64,000 nt of DNA from Macrotis lagotis (lineage: Eukaryota > Chordata > Mammalia > Peramelemorphia > Peramelidae), in the NCBI RefSeq assembly GCF_037893015.1, contig NC_133658.1, forward strand, positions 16,727,249-16,791,248, written 5' to 3'. Below, in pieces: positions 1 to 11,560 of this stretch. How positions within the stretch are numbered: position 1 is the first letter of the stretch; every line of letters starts with the position of its first letter. The translations under genes were made by a program, and so were the position numbers. The notes beneath the pieces are model-generated. The model saw only the letters and a list, made by a program, of their open reading frames with translations. It made no database searches and was not told the DNA's origin.

Positions 1-124
1 AGTGGGTTGATGTAGATCGCCACCCATGACTTGTACTTGTAACACAGGAGCCTAGTGTTTCATTAGTAAAGAAAAATGGAGATGGGAAACTGCTCAGCAA
101 TTCGCAGTCTTAGAAAAATGACCC

Positions 125-280
125 ATAGCACATCGAGGCTCACAGTTTTGAAGCTAGAAGGGACCTTAGAGGTCATTTTGCCCAGTCTCCTAATTTTATA
201 AATGAAGTAACTGAAAATCAGAGATGAACTACCTTATCAAATTAATATATGTCAAAGGCAAGACTTGAAAAGATGTGTTT
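125..280 (-). repeat. MIR/Ther-type SINE relic
   Basis: The segment GAAGGGACCTTAGAGGTCAT followed by a degraded 'aaatgaagtaactga' tract has the order of an inverted CORE-SINE. Confidence 0.55.
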
Positions 281-284
281 GGTC

Positions 285-440
285 AGACAGGATGGTGGGA
301 CCTTTATTTACTAGCTATGTGTCCTTTGACAAGTCACGTAACCTCTGTTTACCTCAGTCTCCTCAGCTGCAAAATGGGGATAATTGTGAGAATCAAATAA
401 ATTATTTGTAATGCTCTTAAGATAATGCTTAGAGGAGAAC
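285..440 (+). repeat. MIR relic
   Basis: TACTAGCTATGTGTCCTTTG, then CTCAGTCTCCTCAGCTGCAA and AATGGGGATAAT, follow MIR order in sense orientation. Confidence 0.65.
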
Positions 441-640
441 ATTACATGAATTCTAGCTACTATGGTTATCATTATTACGGTTATCATTATTATCTACATG
501 AAATGAGACCAAGGAATAACACCTAGACAAGAACTATGCAACATGAGATTTCATGCACTATTTGAATGGCTCAACTGCAGTCATCTCGTTAAAATTGTAT
601 CACCACTGAGATACCAAAATTAAAGTTATCTGTATCTTTG

Positions 641-855
641 TGGCTATTGTTCAATCGTTTCGCTCACATCGAACTCTTCATTTGGAGTTTTCTTGGGCAA
701 GATACTAGAGTGGTTTGGCATTTCCTTCTCTAGCTCCTTTTATAGATGAGGCAAGCAAGGTTAAGTGACTTGCCCAAGGTCATCCAGCTGGAGGTGTCAG
801 AGGCTGGATTTGACTTCAGGTCCAGCATTCTATCTACTGAGCCACCTAGCTACTA
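641..855 (-). repeat. SINE-B copy
   Basis: Inverted: TTTCTTGGGCAAGATACTAG and AAGTGACTTGCCCAAGGTCA, ending GAGCCACCTAGCTA. The 5' A/T-rich part is diverged. Confidence 0.8.
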
Positions 856-929
856 TCTGAATCTACCATACTATAAACCTTATGAGAACAGGTATTATGT
901 TACATCTAAACAGAAGCAACTACAGTGTA

Positions 930-1115
930 CGAATAGAGTTCTGGACTTGGAATGAGGAAGATCTGGGTTCAAATCTTGTCTCAGACACTTATGAATTACA
1001 TGCTCTTATTTCTTCGAGCCTCAATGGGTTGGCTATAGAATGGGAGAGATGACCTGCACCACAGGATTATTGGGAGGATCAAATAAGATATCTCATAGAA
1101 TGGCTTATAAACTTG
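930..1115 (+). repeat. MIR/Ther relic
   Basis: GGGTTCAAATCTTGTCTCAG followed by a tail with GGGAGGATCAAATAAGATA. Confidence 0.55.
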
Positions 1116-1134
1116 TTAAATAATTTATCAGCTA

Positions 1135-1300
1135 GGGGCAGCTAGGTGGTGCAGTTGATAAAGCACCGGCCCTGGAGTCAGGAGGACCTGGGTTCAAATC
1201 TGGTCTCAGACACTTAATAATGACCTAGCTGTGTGGCCTTGGGCAAGCCACTTAACCCCATTTGCCTTGCAAAAACCTAAAGAATAAATAAATAAATAAA
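1135..1300 (+). mobile_element. SINE-A insertion
   Basis: The SINE-A is full length and ends in an A-rich tail with AATA repeats. The 9-bp direct repeats TATCAGCTA (1126-1134 and 1301-1309) fit a target-site duplication. Confidence 0.9.
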
Positions 1301-1454
1301 TATCAGCTATTCTCATTATTATTCTCTATCTATGACTCAGTGCAGGTTCCTACACACCATAGATGCCCAATCAGTTGAATGAATTCTTTTGTTGAATTAT
1401 CTTGTTTTAACTTTTCTGTACAGACTGGATCCCTCAACTATAAAACAAGCCTTT

Positions 1455-1610
1455 ATAAGAGGCAGTATGGTAGTGTATGGAGAGCTGACTTCAGAGTCAG
1501 GAAGAAGTGGATTCAAATGCTCCTCTGATACAAACTGGCTCAGACCCTGGACCAGCTCTATCCCTCTCAGTATCCAAAGCAACTGTCTAATGCTATAGGT
1601 TGTAGAACAT
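1455..1610 (+). repeat. Degenerate tRNA-derived SINE
   Basis: GGCAGTATGGTAGTG, then CAGAGTCAGGAAGAAGTGGA and TTCAAATGC, retain the A/B-box order of a tRNA-type head. Confidence 0.45.
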
Positions 1611-1813
1611 TACAGACAGTTCCTAACCTGAAATTCCTTCTGATGATGGGATCACAGGTCCAATCCTAGGCCACCCCCCCAAAAAATCCCCAGGCACAAT
1701 ACTTAATGGCATAATAAAGTTAAAATGAATAATCCCTGTTCTCGAGGAGCATGATACATTATTTTCCTTTAGCTCCGTGAAGACAAAGACATCCCCAGTA
1801 CTTGCCACATAGT

Positions 1814-1860
1814 GTTGATGATGATGATGATGGTGGTGGTGGTGATGATGGTGATGATAA
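1814..1860. repeat. GAT/GGT microsatellite
   Basis: Runs of GATGAT and GGTGGT with point changes abut the inverted SINE-C that follows, so it probably arose from that element's tail. Confidence 0.85.
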
Positions 1861-2174
1861 TGTTGTTTGTCCTTTGGTCATAAAGAAGACCATGACATCA
1901 GGGAGATGATGCCATGACAAAGCAAGTAAGTTGATTTGAGTGAAGGGAATGCTGTGCAGTCACTAGTCTCCCTTTCTCCTCCAGTCTTCTGGGTCAAGTG
2001 TCCCACTAGGAATCAGAAAGAATGGATATGGCCCTGTATTCGAGGTAATTGGGGTTAAATGATTTGCCCAATATTACACAGCTAATAAGGGTCAAGTGGC
2101 TGAGGTTGGATTTGAACTCAGGTCCTCCAAACTCCAGGGCCAGTGCTCAATTCACCGCTCCACCTAGCTACCCT
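1861..2174 (-). repeat. SINE-C copy
   Basis: Inverted, about 315 bp, running from 'tgttgtttgtccttt' through GATGATGCCATGACAAAGCA to CCACCTAGCTACCC. Confidence 0.85.
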
Positions 2175-2699
2175 AGATACTCTCTACCCTAGTTCATAGT
2201 AGAAATTTAATAAATGTTTATTGAACGCAATTGAATGAAATCATTGATTTTTTTTAACTCGAATAACTTTTTAGTTGATATCCCTGAATTTTTCTCAGTG
2301 GACAAACATGCCATCTGAAAAGATGGTGATTTGATTTCCTTCCTCAATTGATGCCTTTAATTTATGTTTTCTTTCCTCAACTATGGCCAATTTTTTCAGT
2401 CATACATTCAATCAGGGCAGTGACAAAGGAATCCTCATTTTATTACTGTTTTACAAGGGAATGACTCCAGTATTTCACCATTAAGAGTAATATTGACTAC
2501 TTGCTTAAAATATATGTTCTTTATCATGTTATTAAAGAAACTCTCTATACCATTTTTCTTACTAGAGTTTTAATCAATAAGAATTCCTTTACTTCAATTC
2601 TCTGAGGATCCATATTTTCATCCAAGTGGGCATTCACTCCCTCCTTGCTCAAATGGAGATTATACCCTCCCTGTGAGTTCATAGATGTGCCGAAAAAAT

Positions 2700-2870
2700 T
2701 AGGAAGTAGGGGCACAAGAGAGGTCTGGAATCTTACTCACTACCTATGTCATGTTGGTCAAGTGACTTAATCTCTCTAGGCTTCAGTTCTCTCAACTCTA
2801 AAATGAAAGGGTTAGACTCAGTTTACTCTCTGGGCTTTTCCATCTCGTCATCTGATTCAATGATCCTCAA
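2700..2870 (+). repeat. MIR/Ther relic
   Basis: GTCAAGTGACTTAATCTCTC and CTAAAATGAAAGGGTTAGAC match the CORE-SINE middle and tail. Confidence 0.6.
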
Positions 2871-3239
2871 AGGCTAGACAGGGAGGTTGGAGGATTATTA
2901 TAGACTATATATTGTATATTTTGAATGCTGAGGTCAGGTGACAAGCTTTGTTCTGAGAAGGGATTATGGGTCTTAGGCTATGAAGCAAAGTAAAATTGAG
3001 GAATGTTTCATAATTTGTGGACCCAAAAATGTTAGATTTTTTTCAACTTCGGAAATGAAGTGCTGACAACTTGAGTTTGGGACCCTAGTAGGTGCAATAG
3101 CTCTCAGGGATATGTTATATTCTTGCAAATAGGGACTCTTCTTACGTCATCTTTTTATCCTAGAATTTAGCGTAGTTGTTTTTAATTGAAAATGAACAGT
3201 TTTAATCAATCTGCTTTTGCAAACAACTGCCCTTTAATC

Positions 3240-3550
3240 AACACTTACTAGCTGTGTGACCTTGGGCAAGTCACTTAACCCTAACTGCCTTGCATCCAGG
3301 GTCATCTCCAGTCGTCCTGATCCATATCTGGCCACTGGACCCAGATGGATCCAGAGGAGAAAGTGAGGCTGGGGACTTAACACAATACTTCCTCACTCAA
3401 ATCCAATTCACATGCTTGTCATGGCATCACCTCCTTCATGTCATAGTCTTAAGTCCTTCTGTGGCAGGGGGGAGAGCAAGATTAAGGGGAAAATTGCAAA
3501 ACTCAAAATAAATAAAATCTTTCAAAATTAGAAAAAAATGAAGGACAAGT
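3240..3550 (+). repeat. SINE-C copy, 5' truncated and interrupted
   Basis: It begins at 'aacacttactagctgtg' and holds CATCTCCAGTCGTCCTGATC and CTTGTCATGGCATCACCTCC. About 75 bp ending in AATAAATAAAATCTTTC (about 3455-3530) separate the tail motif ATGAAGGACAAG from the rest; they could be the 3' end of a LINE. Confidence 0.75.
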
Positions 3551-3607
3551 GTTATCAATCAGCAACCGATGGTATTCATTTCAATTACTAGCCTATAGTG
3601 GGTCTCA

Positions 3608-4010
3608 ATGAGCAACTAGGTGGTACAGTAGATAGGGCACAGGTCTTGGAACCAGGAAAACTCATCTTCATGAATTTAAATTCAGCCCCACTTACTAGAC
3701 CCTGGGCAAGTCACTGATGCTTCCATTTCCTCATCTGTAAAATGAACTAGATAAGAAAAAGGTGAACACTCCAGTATCTCTTTTTTTTAGGTTTTTGCAA
3801 GGCAAATGGGGTTAAGTGGCTTGCCCAAGGCCACACAGCTAGGTAATTATTAAGTGTCTGAGACCGGATTTGAACCCAGGTACTCCTGACTCCAAGGCCA
3901 GTGCTTTATCCACTACACCACCTAGCCGCCCAACACTCCAGTATCTTTACCAAGAAAACTCCAAGTGGGAATCACAGGGAGTCAGAAATGAGTGAAAACA
4001 ACTTACTAAG
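3608..4010 (+). repeat. SINE-B copy split by a SINE-A
   Basis: The two halves (3608-3779 and 3932-4010) read continuously from CAACTAGGTGGTACAG to CCAAGAAAACTCCAAGTGGG when the inner SINE-A is removed. Confidence 0.85.
3780..3931 (-). mobile_element. SINE-A nested in SINE-B, with 15-bp TSD
   Basis: An inverted SINE-A with a 5' T-run is flanked by perfect copies of AACACTCCAGTATCT (3765-3779 and 3932-3946). The host must be older than this insertion. Confidence 0.93.
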
Positions 4011-4740
4011 TCTCAGTAACTGGTCAGGTACTCAGAATGGGGTGCCCATATGTGTTATCCAGTCTGATGTTGATAAAGAAAATGAACTGAAAATGAGTAA
4101 CGTCCCATGTGGCCAAAAATTCTGGAGTTGAACCTTATGTGTGTCTGGAGAGTTTATCTTTAGGACATTACCTTATGTTCTAACCACTGTAGAGAACTAC
4201 TAGAGGACAGTCAGGGCATCACAAGGGCAGGGCTTAGATTTCCCTAAAGGTGACCCCAAAAGCAATGGAGGGCAAAAAACTCAATTGTAATGTTACAAAG
4301 GAAAGATCATTTCTAACCAGAATTAATGGCCTGGATTCAACCTTGAGTTGGAAAAGAGACTCCAAATAGAATGACCAAGAAAATGAGATGAAAATCATTG
4401 AATGATTTGCCATTCAGAAGCAGAACAACAAAGGAAAAAATATGTATTTCTATAAGGATCGCTGGGAGTCATCAGTTTTTCAACTCACAGTCACCCATGC
4501 ATGGCTGATGAACCTCAGCTGATGCCAACAATACCAAAAAGTGTTGCTTCATGGGAAGGAAGTGTGAACACACTCCAGGGCAAGTGCTGTGTATTTTCAA
4601 TTAAATATGAATTGCAATATCTTCAGTTAAAAAAACATGTAAGCCACAATTTTGCATAAGAAAATCTCACTAGTGGGGAATGACAACATATCGAGGGCTT
4701 TGCCAAATTTATATAAAAAGGAACTGCTATTATTGTCGAC

Positions 4741-4810
4741 TTCGTCATCATCTTCATTGTCATCATCATCATCATCATCTTTTTTATTATTATTGTCGTT
4801 GTTGTCATTA
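4741..4810. repeat. ATC/ATT trinucleotide tract
   Basis: Imperfect CATCAT units followed by TTATTATTATTG. Confidence 0.85.
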
Positions 4811-5186
4811 CTACAGAAATTTGGATAGTAGCTGAGGAGCTTGTCTTTTCTTAAAGCATCCTTCCTGCAGAAATAATGAACATGAATGGTGTAAAAAACA
4901 GATTGTAAGAGGAAAACGTAAGCTCTTTTCATGTGTTTTCAAGAATTGTCAGTTGCTACTGATTGTCACAGCTTGAATTTTTTGTAGCTGATAATGAGAT
5001 TCCCAAATGTAGGTTTGTGAGTAGACATAAGCAGTTTTACCCAGTATCCTTCGCTAAATTGAAGGCGATCGTCCCAGCTGAGAGATTCAAGGAAGACTGA
5101 AGTCCTCAGTGTGTAGGAAGATGAAAGAAGTCTCATATGGGACCACCTCCTCTATTAGCTGCCACCTCAGCCAGAAGCCCTTAGCT

Positions 5187-5336
5187 TTTTTTTTGCTTTT
5201 TTTTTAGGATTTTGCAAGGCAAATGGGGTTAAGTGACTTGTCCAAGGCCACACAGCTAGGTAATTGGCTGGATTTGAACTCAGGGACTCCTGACTCCAGG
5301 GCCAGTGCTTTATCCACTGCGCCACCTAGCCGCCCC
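5187..5336 (-). mobile_element. SINE-A insertion with 11-bp TSD
   Basis: Inverted, with an interrupted T tail. AGCCCTTAGCT flanks it at 5176-5186 and 5337-5347. A short internal deletion removes part of the 'attaagtgtctgag' segment. Confidence 0.9.
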
Positions 5337-5349
5337 AGCCCTTAGCTAT

Positions 5350-5466
5350 GAGTACTGGCTCTGGAGTCAGTTCAAATCCAGCCTCAGACACTTACTAATT
5401 ACCCAGCTGTGTGACCTTGGGCAAGTCACTTAACCCCACTGCCTTGCAAAAACAACAAAAAAAAAA
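5350..5466 (+). repeat. SINE-A, 5' truncated
   Basis: It starts within the head at CTGGCTCTGGAGTCAG and runs to the CCTTGCAAAAACAAC tail. Confidence 0.8.
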
Positions 5467-5493
5467 TAGAAGCACTTGGTCAGCCTTAATCAG

Positions 5494-5703
5494 TGGGGTG
5501 GCTAGGTGGCACAGTAGGTAGAGTACAGAGCCAGAGTGAGGAAGCTTCATCTTCCAGAGTTCAGATCTGACTTCACCCATTAGCCTTGTGACCTCATCTA
5601 TTAAAAGAATTGGAGAAGGAAATAATGAACTATTCCAGTATTTTTTACTATGAAAATTCCAAATAGAATCACAAAATCAAATAGGACTGAAATGACCGAA
5701 TAG
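5494..5703 (+). repeat. SINE-B copy
   Basis: GGCTAGGTGGCACAGTAGGT through GAGAAGGAAATAATGAACTA to GACTGAAATGACCGAA. Confidence 0.8.
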
Positions 5704-6217
5704 CATGAATCAACATTTAAGATGACATTGCTGCTAGTGATACATACTCTACCGGGGTTGAAATGTTGTTTAGAATGAAGACTTCTTAGCTATCTAAGCT
5801 GCAAAAAAAACCACATACACAACTGGACCATATGGGTTTGCAGTGGGTTTTTCTGGGTGAATTCTCTCTTTCCCCCTGAACCAGGGCACCAGGACCCTAG
5901 GGCACTTCCAAGGAATACCACTTTTCATTCTTGTGTTCCCCAGAAACTCAGTATCCATTAGGAAGATGAGGGAGAAAGTGAATGAGGGTGGGAGAGGGAA
6001 AGCATCTGTCTATCAGGAACAAGGAGGAGTCAAAAATTGGCTCCCTCTGAATACCTACTGATGAGAGTGGATCCTACCTAGACTTATATTTCAATGCATG
6101 ACTTTAAAGTCTGTCTTCCCCAAGTCCCTAGCCTAATTATTGTCTATTAAGATAGAATGAGAAAATAAAATAACAATATTTTTGGTAATGCCTATATATT
6201 AAGAATCTAGGATTCTA

Positions 6218-6358
6218 GGTGGCATAGTGAATAGAGCACCAGTCCTGGAGTCAGGAGGACCTGAGTTCAAATTCAGCTTCATCTACTTAATAATTACGTA
6301 GCTGTGTGATCTTGGACAAGTCACTTAACCCCATTACCTTGCAAAAAACAAAAACAAA
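6218..6358 (+). mobile_element. SINE-A insertion with 17-bp TSD
   Basis: AAGAATCTAGGATTCTA occurs at 6201-6217 and 6359-6375. The copy is slightly 5' shortened. Confidence 0.93.
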
Positions 6359-7574
6359 AAGAATCTAGGATTCTAACTGTAAAGGAACTGTCTTTGCCTC
6401 CACCTCCTATCTATAACTGGATAAATCTGAGAACATTTCCCAAGCCTCAGAGGAGTCAGTTGGCTTGTTTATAATCACTGAGCTGCTAAGTGTCAGAAGG
6501 AGAGTTGAACCCAAATTTTATCGCTAAGTCATATTACTTTTCATTCTTTTCCTTAGAATTTACTTCATAGATATTATTCGAATTTCTCCATCAAAGCATG
6601 AGGAGCCTGACTGACCCTTAGTCTGACCAGACTCTAGTTGGGTAAGCTTGGATATCACAAAAACTGATTTTCTCATCAAATAGCTTAGAATTCAGATTGT
6701 TAGTCATCATTTAAAAGTTCCTCAGTCAAAACTCAGCTATTTTGGACAAAGCAGTAATCTCTACCTCGTCACCACGAAGGCCAGGTGATCACCAATCATG
6801 AATGACGCCTCTGCTCATTGGATTTTGATGGCAAAGCGCTGCTATCCAGAATCATTCATAAATGAGAGGACACTCCAGGAAGGTCCTGAGCAGTCTCAAG
6901 TTTGGTGAAATTCAAAGGCACCTAGAGAATGAATGCAAACGTGTTTCTATTTACAAGGAACCTTTAATCAAGTCCAAAGATGCCCTTGGATTAGAAGTGA
7001 GACAGAAGAAGCTCATTGTTCTTTGTTTCTTTTCTGTCACCTATATGTGGACTGGGAGTAGCAGCAGGTGAAACTGCAGAACTGAGAGTTGATGGAGCAG
7101 TTAAAGGGCAATGAGGAATAAGCATGTGCCATCCGGTGAAAATGGTTTCACAACATCTCTCCAGCTGGATGACTTTCCCCGCTAGCACAGACTTGCTACC
7201 TGTTCACACATAGCAGCCGCTCTTGGAAATGGCTCTAGAAAAGTCATGGATCTAGGATGAAAGGCTACAAAGACAACAGCGCCGATATCATTTGATATCG
7301 TAGTTTATTTCTTCACCAGAACTGGAGCAAATAGTTCAAGACTCCTCCCATCTCTACCAGTGGAAATTGTGCTCAGCCTTCAAGGCCTGGTCCCGAAAGG
7401 CGTCCCTGGCTTCATCCTTCAGAGACCTCCCGCCAATTCCACTCCACTTTATAGTCATCATATAATTAGTGACCGCGTGAAGATGTTGTATCCTTTGGCT
7501 GGACGATCCGTTGTCTTAATCTTGAACCTCCCCCGAAAACCTATTATGATATTTTGCAGATAGATGGGGAAAGA

Positions 7575-7692
7575 AAAAGGAAGGAAGGAAGGAAGGAAGG
7601 AAGGGAGGGAGGGAGGGAGGGAGGAAGGAGGGAGGGAGGGAGGGAAGGAGAGAAGGGAGGAGGGAAGGGAGGGAGGGAGGGAGGGAGGGAGC
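7575..7692 (+). repeat. (GGAA)n/(GGGA)n purine tract
   Basis: About 115 nt of pure purine made of GGAA passing into GGGA units. Confidence 0.95.
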
Positions 7693-7851
7693 ACGTCAAC
7701 AGTGAAGTGAGCCCTATGGTAGAGTCAGCTGGAACAATGATTTAAGCAGGGCTTCACCTCTCTAGAAGCAATTAGGGCCCGGGACTGCCCTGCCTTGACC
7801 ATTAGGTGGGACTCATCATCTGCCCTATTTCTATACACATACTGTCTCCTG

Positions 7852-7858
7852 GAGAGAG

Positions 7859-7926
<68 letters not shown>
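7852..7926 (+). repeat. (GA)n microsatellite
   Basis: About 75 nt of near-perfect GA repeats. Confidence 0.95.
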
Positions 7927-7930
<4 letters not shown>

Positions 7931-8015
7931 AAACCCATTTCCTCCAAAATATTGGTCCAGAAGGAGGAAGCATCCTTTTTAGCCCTCACTGAAGACCCTA
8001 CCACCCCCTAAGGGA

Positions 8016-8765
8016 ACAGGGAATTATGGAGTTGAATGCACCACACTGACTCCATCTTGTGACTCCATTCTAGATCAGTTCTCTTTCTAGTCAGTTATGA
8101 GTTTAACATAATTTCTTTCTTTTAAGAAAACTAGTTTCAATTATGGGAGTTATAAGAAAACTTGATTGCATTGTTTAAACCTAGTCCTTTTTAGCTAAGA
8201 AATTACACCTCCCCTATTTGTTGCTCAGAGACCCTTAACTAAGGACCTGGGTTACGCTGGCCTGAACCCCAGTCAGACCTCCGGACAGCTAGGTGGTGCA
8301 GTGGATAGGATGACCTGAGTTCAAATCTGCCCTCAATCACTGGGCAAGTCACTTAGCCCTTCCTTGCCTTAGCAACACCACAAACAATTATGCATCTCAG
8401 GCAACCCTTATGTCATTTTGGAAAACTGACCCCATACTGGCCAATCAGCTTTCTATCACTTTTGGTTCTTGTTCCTGTGACTGAATACAGGCATTGGGCA
8501 GAGTCTTCTGATTTCAGAAAATTGCACCTGTTCACTCACCCCTCCCAATTTAGTCTCGAATCTATTTTTCCCCAATTAGAAATAATCCTGGTTTATATCC
8601 TGTTAATTATCTTCTTTTAATGCATAAAAATGTGTCCCCCTATATTGGGATTCCAGTGTCAAAGCTGAAGGGTCTGTTGCTATGCAATTGGCCTGCAATA
8701 CTTAATAAATCAACAAGTTCAGAAGCTCAAACCTTTGAATCCTCAATTGCTTCAGATTTCGCCAT
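8016..8765 (+). mobile_element. Probable solitary LTR of an endogenous retrovirus
   Basis: The interval has the layout of an LTR. A GACTCCATCTTGTGACTCCA block lies near the 5' side, a TATA-like TAATGCATAAAAATG at 8619-8633 and AATAAA at 8703-8708, followed by about 55 bp ending CGCCA. There are no internal retroviral genes nearby. A shortened SINE (8283-8390) interrupts it. I could not find clear target-site duplications, so the ends are approximate. Confidence 0.45.
8283..8390 (+). repeat. Shortened tRNA-derived SINE
   Basis: CAGCTAGGTGGTGCAGTGGA is followed by an internally deleted body, TCACTGGGCAAGTCACTTAG. Confidence 0.75.
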
Positions 8766-9215
8766 CACTCAGAGCTTTCTCTCTCTTTAAAATTCCATCT
8801 GGACCATGGCAACTGTTTTCTACCAGACCCCAGCTTCTTCTCCTACATTTCTCAAGGACTTAAGTAGTCTCAGTCTTCCCCTCCTATGCAAATCTTGGTC
8901 TGACTTTCCTGATTTGGGGGGTATTAAGTAGCAGAGACAAGATCTGAATTCAGATCACTTGATTTAAAATCTAAAATTTTATCCAACACACCAAACTATT
9001 GTGGGGAAGTTACATTGTGAGAACTGGAGCATTATGTCAACGTAAGTTGTTTCCACCTATACCTGGAGCCATTCCTAATTGATGGAGAAAAAACTGCTAA
9101 AATAAGAAATCTGAGTCTTGCTTTGGGATCTTGGCTTACTTGCTGCTTTTTCTCCATGAAAATTCATCTCTCCCTTCCTTTATGGCTATCTACCATGCAC
9201 GAAAAGTCTTTCTCA

Positions 9216-9382
9216 GGGGCGGCTAGGTGGCACAGTGGATAGAGCACCAGCCCTGGAGTCAGGAGTACATGAGCTCAAATCTGGCCTCAGACACTTAATA
9301 ATGACCTAGCTGTGTGGCCTTGGGCAAGCCACTTAACCCCACTGCCTTGCAAAAAAAAAAAAAAAAAAACTTAAATAAAAAA
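9216..9382 (+). mobile_element. SINE-A insertion
   Basis: Full length with an A20 tail. Flanks AAAAGTCTTTCTC and AAAAAGTCCTTCCTC look like diverged target-site duplications. Confidence 0.88.
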
Positions 9383-9869
9383 AGTCCTTCCTCCTCTTAG
9401 CTGCATTGGCATCCTTCAAGACTCCACTCAAATCCTTCCTTTTGAAGCAAAACTGTCCTGGGTCCTCCAGTGCCAATGGCTGCCCCTCAGAGATTACTTT
9501 TCTCAATCTAGGGGAGAAAACTCAGAACTAAGTGAGCAGTAAATAAAGTGAGGCATTTATTCAGAGTTGAGGAATTGCAATTTTGACACATATGATTGGG
9601 ACAACATGCTGCCTTATTTGACAAGAATGCCCAGAGAAGGAAGAGAGAAGGGGATTCCTAGAGGGCATAACCATAGGAAATAGCAAAAGGGATGTAGAGT
9701 CTAGATATAAACAGCCAAGCTGCGGGAAGAAAGGGTGGAGAAATTATTAAAACAAGGTCACAGAAACATCCATGGAACCATCTCTGTCCAGGAGCAGGGG
9801 CAATTAGAAACTCTTGGTCAAAGCAAGATAGCAGCCCAGATTTTCCCAGGAGTGGACACTTTCCATATG

Positions 9870-9881
9870 CTATAGATAGAT

Positions 9882-9927
<46 letters not shown>

Positions 9928-9942
9928 GGATGGATGATAGAT
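9870..9942 (+). repeat. (GATA)n microsatellite
   Basis: GATA units with a terminal GATG variant. Confidence 0.95.
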
Positions 9943-10029
9943 CTGTATATATCCTTTTATCTTTACATCTATCTACAGATATCTTTTTGATACCTAGTTA
10001 TTTGCAGAGCATCTCCTTCATTTGGGTGT

Positions 10030-10110
10030 TAGCTCCTTGAAGGTAGCTCCTTCTCTCTCTTATAAAGAACTTAGCAGTGTCTGGCACAAAGTAAAAATTT
10101 AATAAATGCT
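10030..10110 (+). repeat. L2/MIR 3' end
   Basis: TAGCTCCTTGAAGGTAG then TTAGCAGTGTCTGGCACAAA and TTAATAAATGCTT. Confidence 0.6.
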
Positions 10111-10350
10111 TCCTTCTTTCCTTCCTTCTCCCCTCCCTTTACCTTTCTTGCTTTCTTTCTCTCTCCTTCCCCTCCCTTCTTTCCTCCCTTCTATCCTCTC
10201 TTCCTTCTTCCCTCCCTTTACTTCTTTTCTTCCTCCCTTCCTTTTCTCCCTTTCCCTTTCTCGCTTCCTTTCTCTCTCCCTCCTTCCCACCCTCCCTCCC
10301 TTCCTTCCTTTCTTCCTCCCTCTTCCCTTTTCTTCCTTCCTTCCTTCTGA
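10111..10350 (-). repeat. Pyrimidine-rich (CCTT)n/(TTCC)n tract
   Basis: About 240 nt almost entirely of C and T. It produces spurious long open frames on both strands. Confidence 0.95.
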
Positions 10351-10876
10351 TCCCCAGAACTTAGCAGCGGACACAAAATAAGCTTTGGGCTGTTGATTTG
10401 ATTCACGGCAGGGGGCACATGGCAGGCCTGAGCTCTGGCCTTGGCCCACGTCCCCCATGGACCCCATCATAGACGTCTTAAGGCTTCCTTTGTCTGCCAT
10501 GGCCAAACAGAGAGGCTGGGGGTGACTTGAATGCCCTCCCTCTGACTGGCAACCTGGAAGTCCCACTCAAGTCAAGACATGAACTCAAGAGACTTGTTGG
10601 GACGGGCTTGGGTAACTGGCAACATTCTTTCATGGGTTCAGTAACAAGATACCTCATTGTTCTAAGGAAACTCTATAACTCTTCTGGTGGCAACTGTGCT
10701 CAAATGGATGCGATTCTCTGACAAGCCTGAAGTCTGTTTGGCTAGGAGCATTCCAAAAGCTGTTTAAACATTCCCGTGAACCTCAACATTGTGTTGAGGA
10801 GGAAGAAGGGCAGTTAGGGAGCCTGGGCGGGTCGGAGGCCTTGGCCTTGGCTTCATAGCTTCGTTGAGGCCGCAGA

Positions 10877-10890
10877 CCCCCCCCCCCCCC
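10877..10890 (+). repeat. Poly-C (C14)
   Basis: Homopolymer in a GC-rich patch (10820-10960). Confidence 0.95.
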
Positions 10891-11261
10891 ATGCCACTGC
10901 TTCCGGAATCTGGGTCACGCCAACTGCCCCCTCTTGTTCCACAGAAGGTAAGTCTATCTCTGGAGACAGCCTGTTTGTTTACCGCCTGCTACAGGGAAAG
11001 CTCCAATAACTAAATCCGAGCCGCGAGCCTCTTCTCCAGCCCTCAGACTATTATTCCAAACGTTGGTTGCATGAATGGGCCTCTGGCCAAGGTGGCTCCA
11101 AGATGCCAGTCCATGGGAGGGTCATCGTTGCCACCTAGTGGATGGAAGATGCACAGCCGTTAGGGATGCTAGGTTATCCGTTGTAGCTGCTCCTTGGATT
11201 TTTTTTAAATCTTGGTTTTTATTAAAATCATGAGATCGTAGATGTGAATTAGAAGGGGCTT

Positions 11262-11325
11262 CATTCCCCAGCTGTGTGGCCTTGGGCAAGCCACTTAACC
11301 CCATCTGCCTTGCAAAAACCTTTAA
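11262..11325 (+). repeat. SINE-A 3' fragment
   Basis: CAGCTGTGTGGCCTTGGGCA through GCCTTGCAAAAACC only. Confidence 0.75.
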
Positions 11326-11354
11326 GGGGGGGGGTGCGCTTCAGAAGGATTTGA

Positions 11355-11560
11355 ATCATAGAACTGTAGCTCAGATCTGGAAGGAAACTTAGAGGGTCAT
11401 CCAAGCCAAATCCCCATTTTATAGATGAAGAAACTGAGACTCAGAGAGATTGATTAATTTACCCAAGGTCACTCAAGCTACTGGAAGTGACTAGTATTTG
11501 AACCCAAGTCCTCTGACTCCAAAATTAGCACAGTTTCCATTAAAGCTCTGACTTGTCAGA
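11355..11560 (-). repeat. MIR/Ther relic
   Basis: Inverted: GGAAACTTAGAGGGTCATCC, GATGAAGAAACTGAGACTCA and TTTGAACCCAAGTCCTCTGA. Confidence 0.7.

Noticed and set aside
9870..9942. CRISPR-like or other regularly spaced repeats
   Set aside because: GATA, GATG and GA arrays are simple microsatellites without unique spacers, and the DNA is vertebrate.
10099..10566. 155-codon minus-strand frame rich in Lys, Arg, Glu and Gly
   Set aside because: It is produced by the (CCTT)n simple repeat; there is no domain or splice support.
10930..10951. Acceptor-like TTCCACAG followed three bases later by GTAAGT on the plus strand
   Set aside because: It would need a 3-nt exon in intergenic DNA with no neighbouring exons; chance is the simplest reading.
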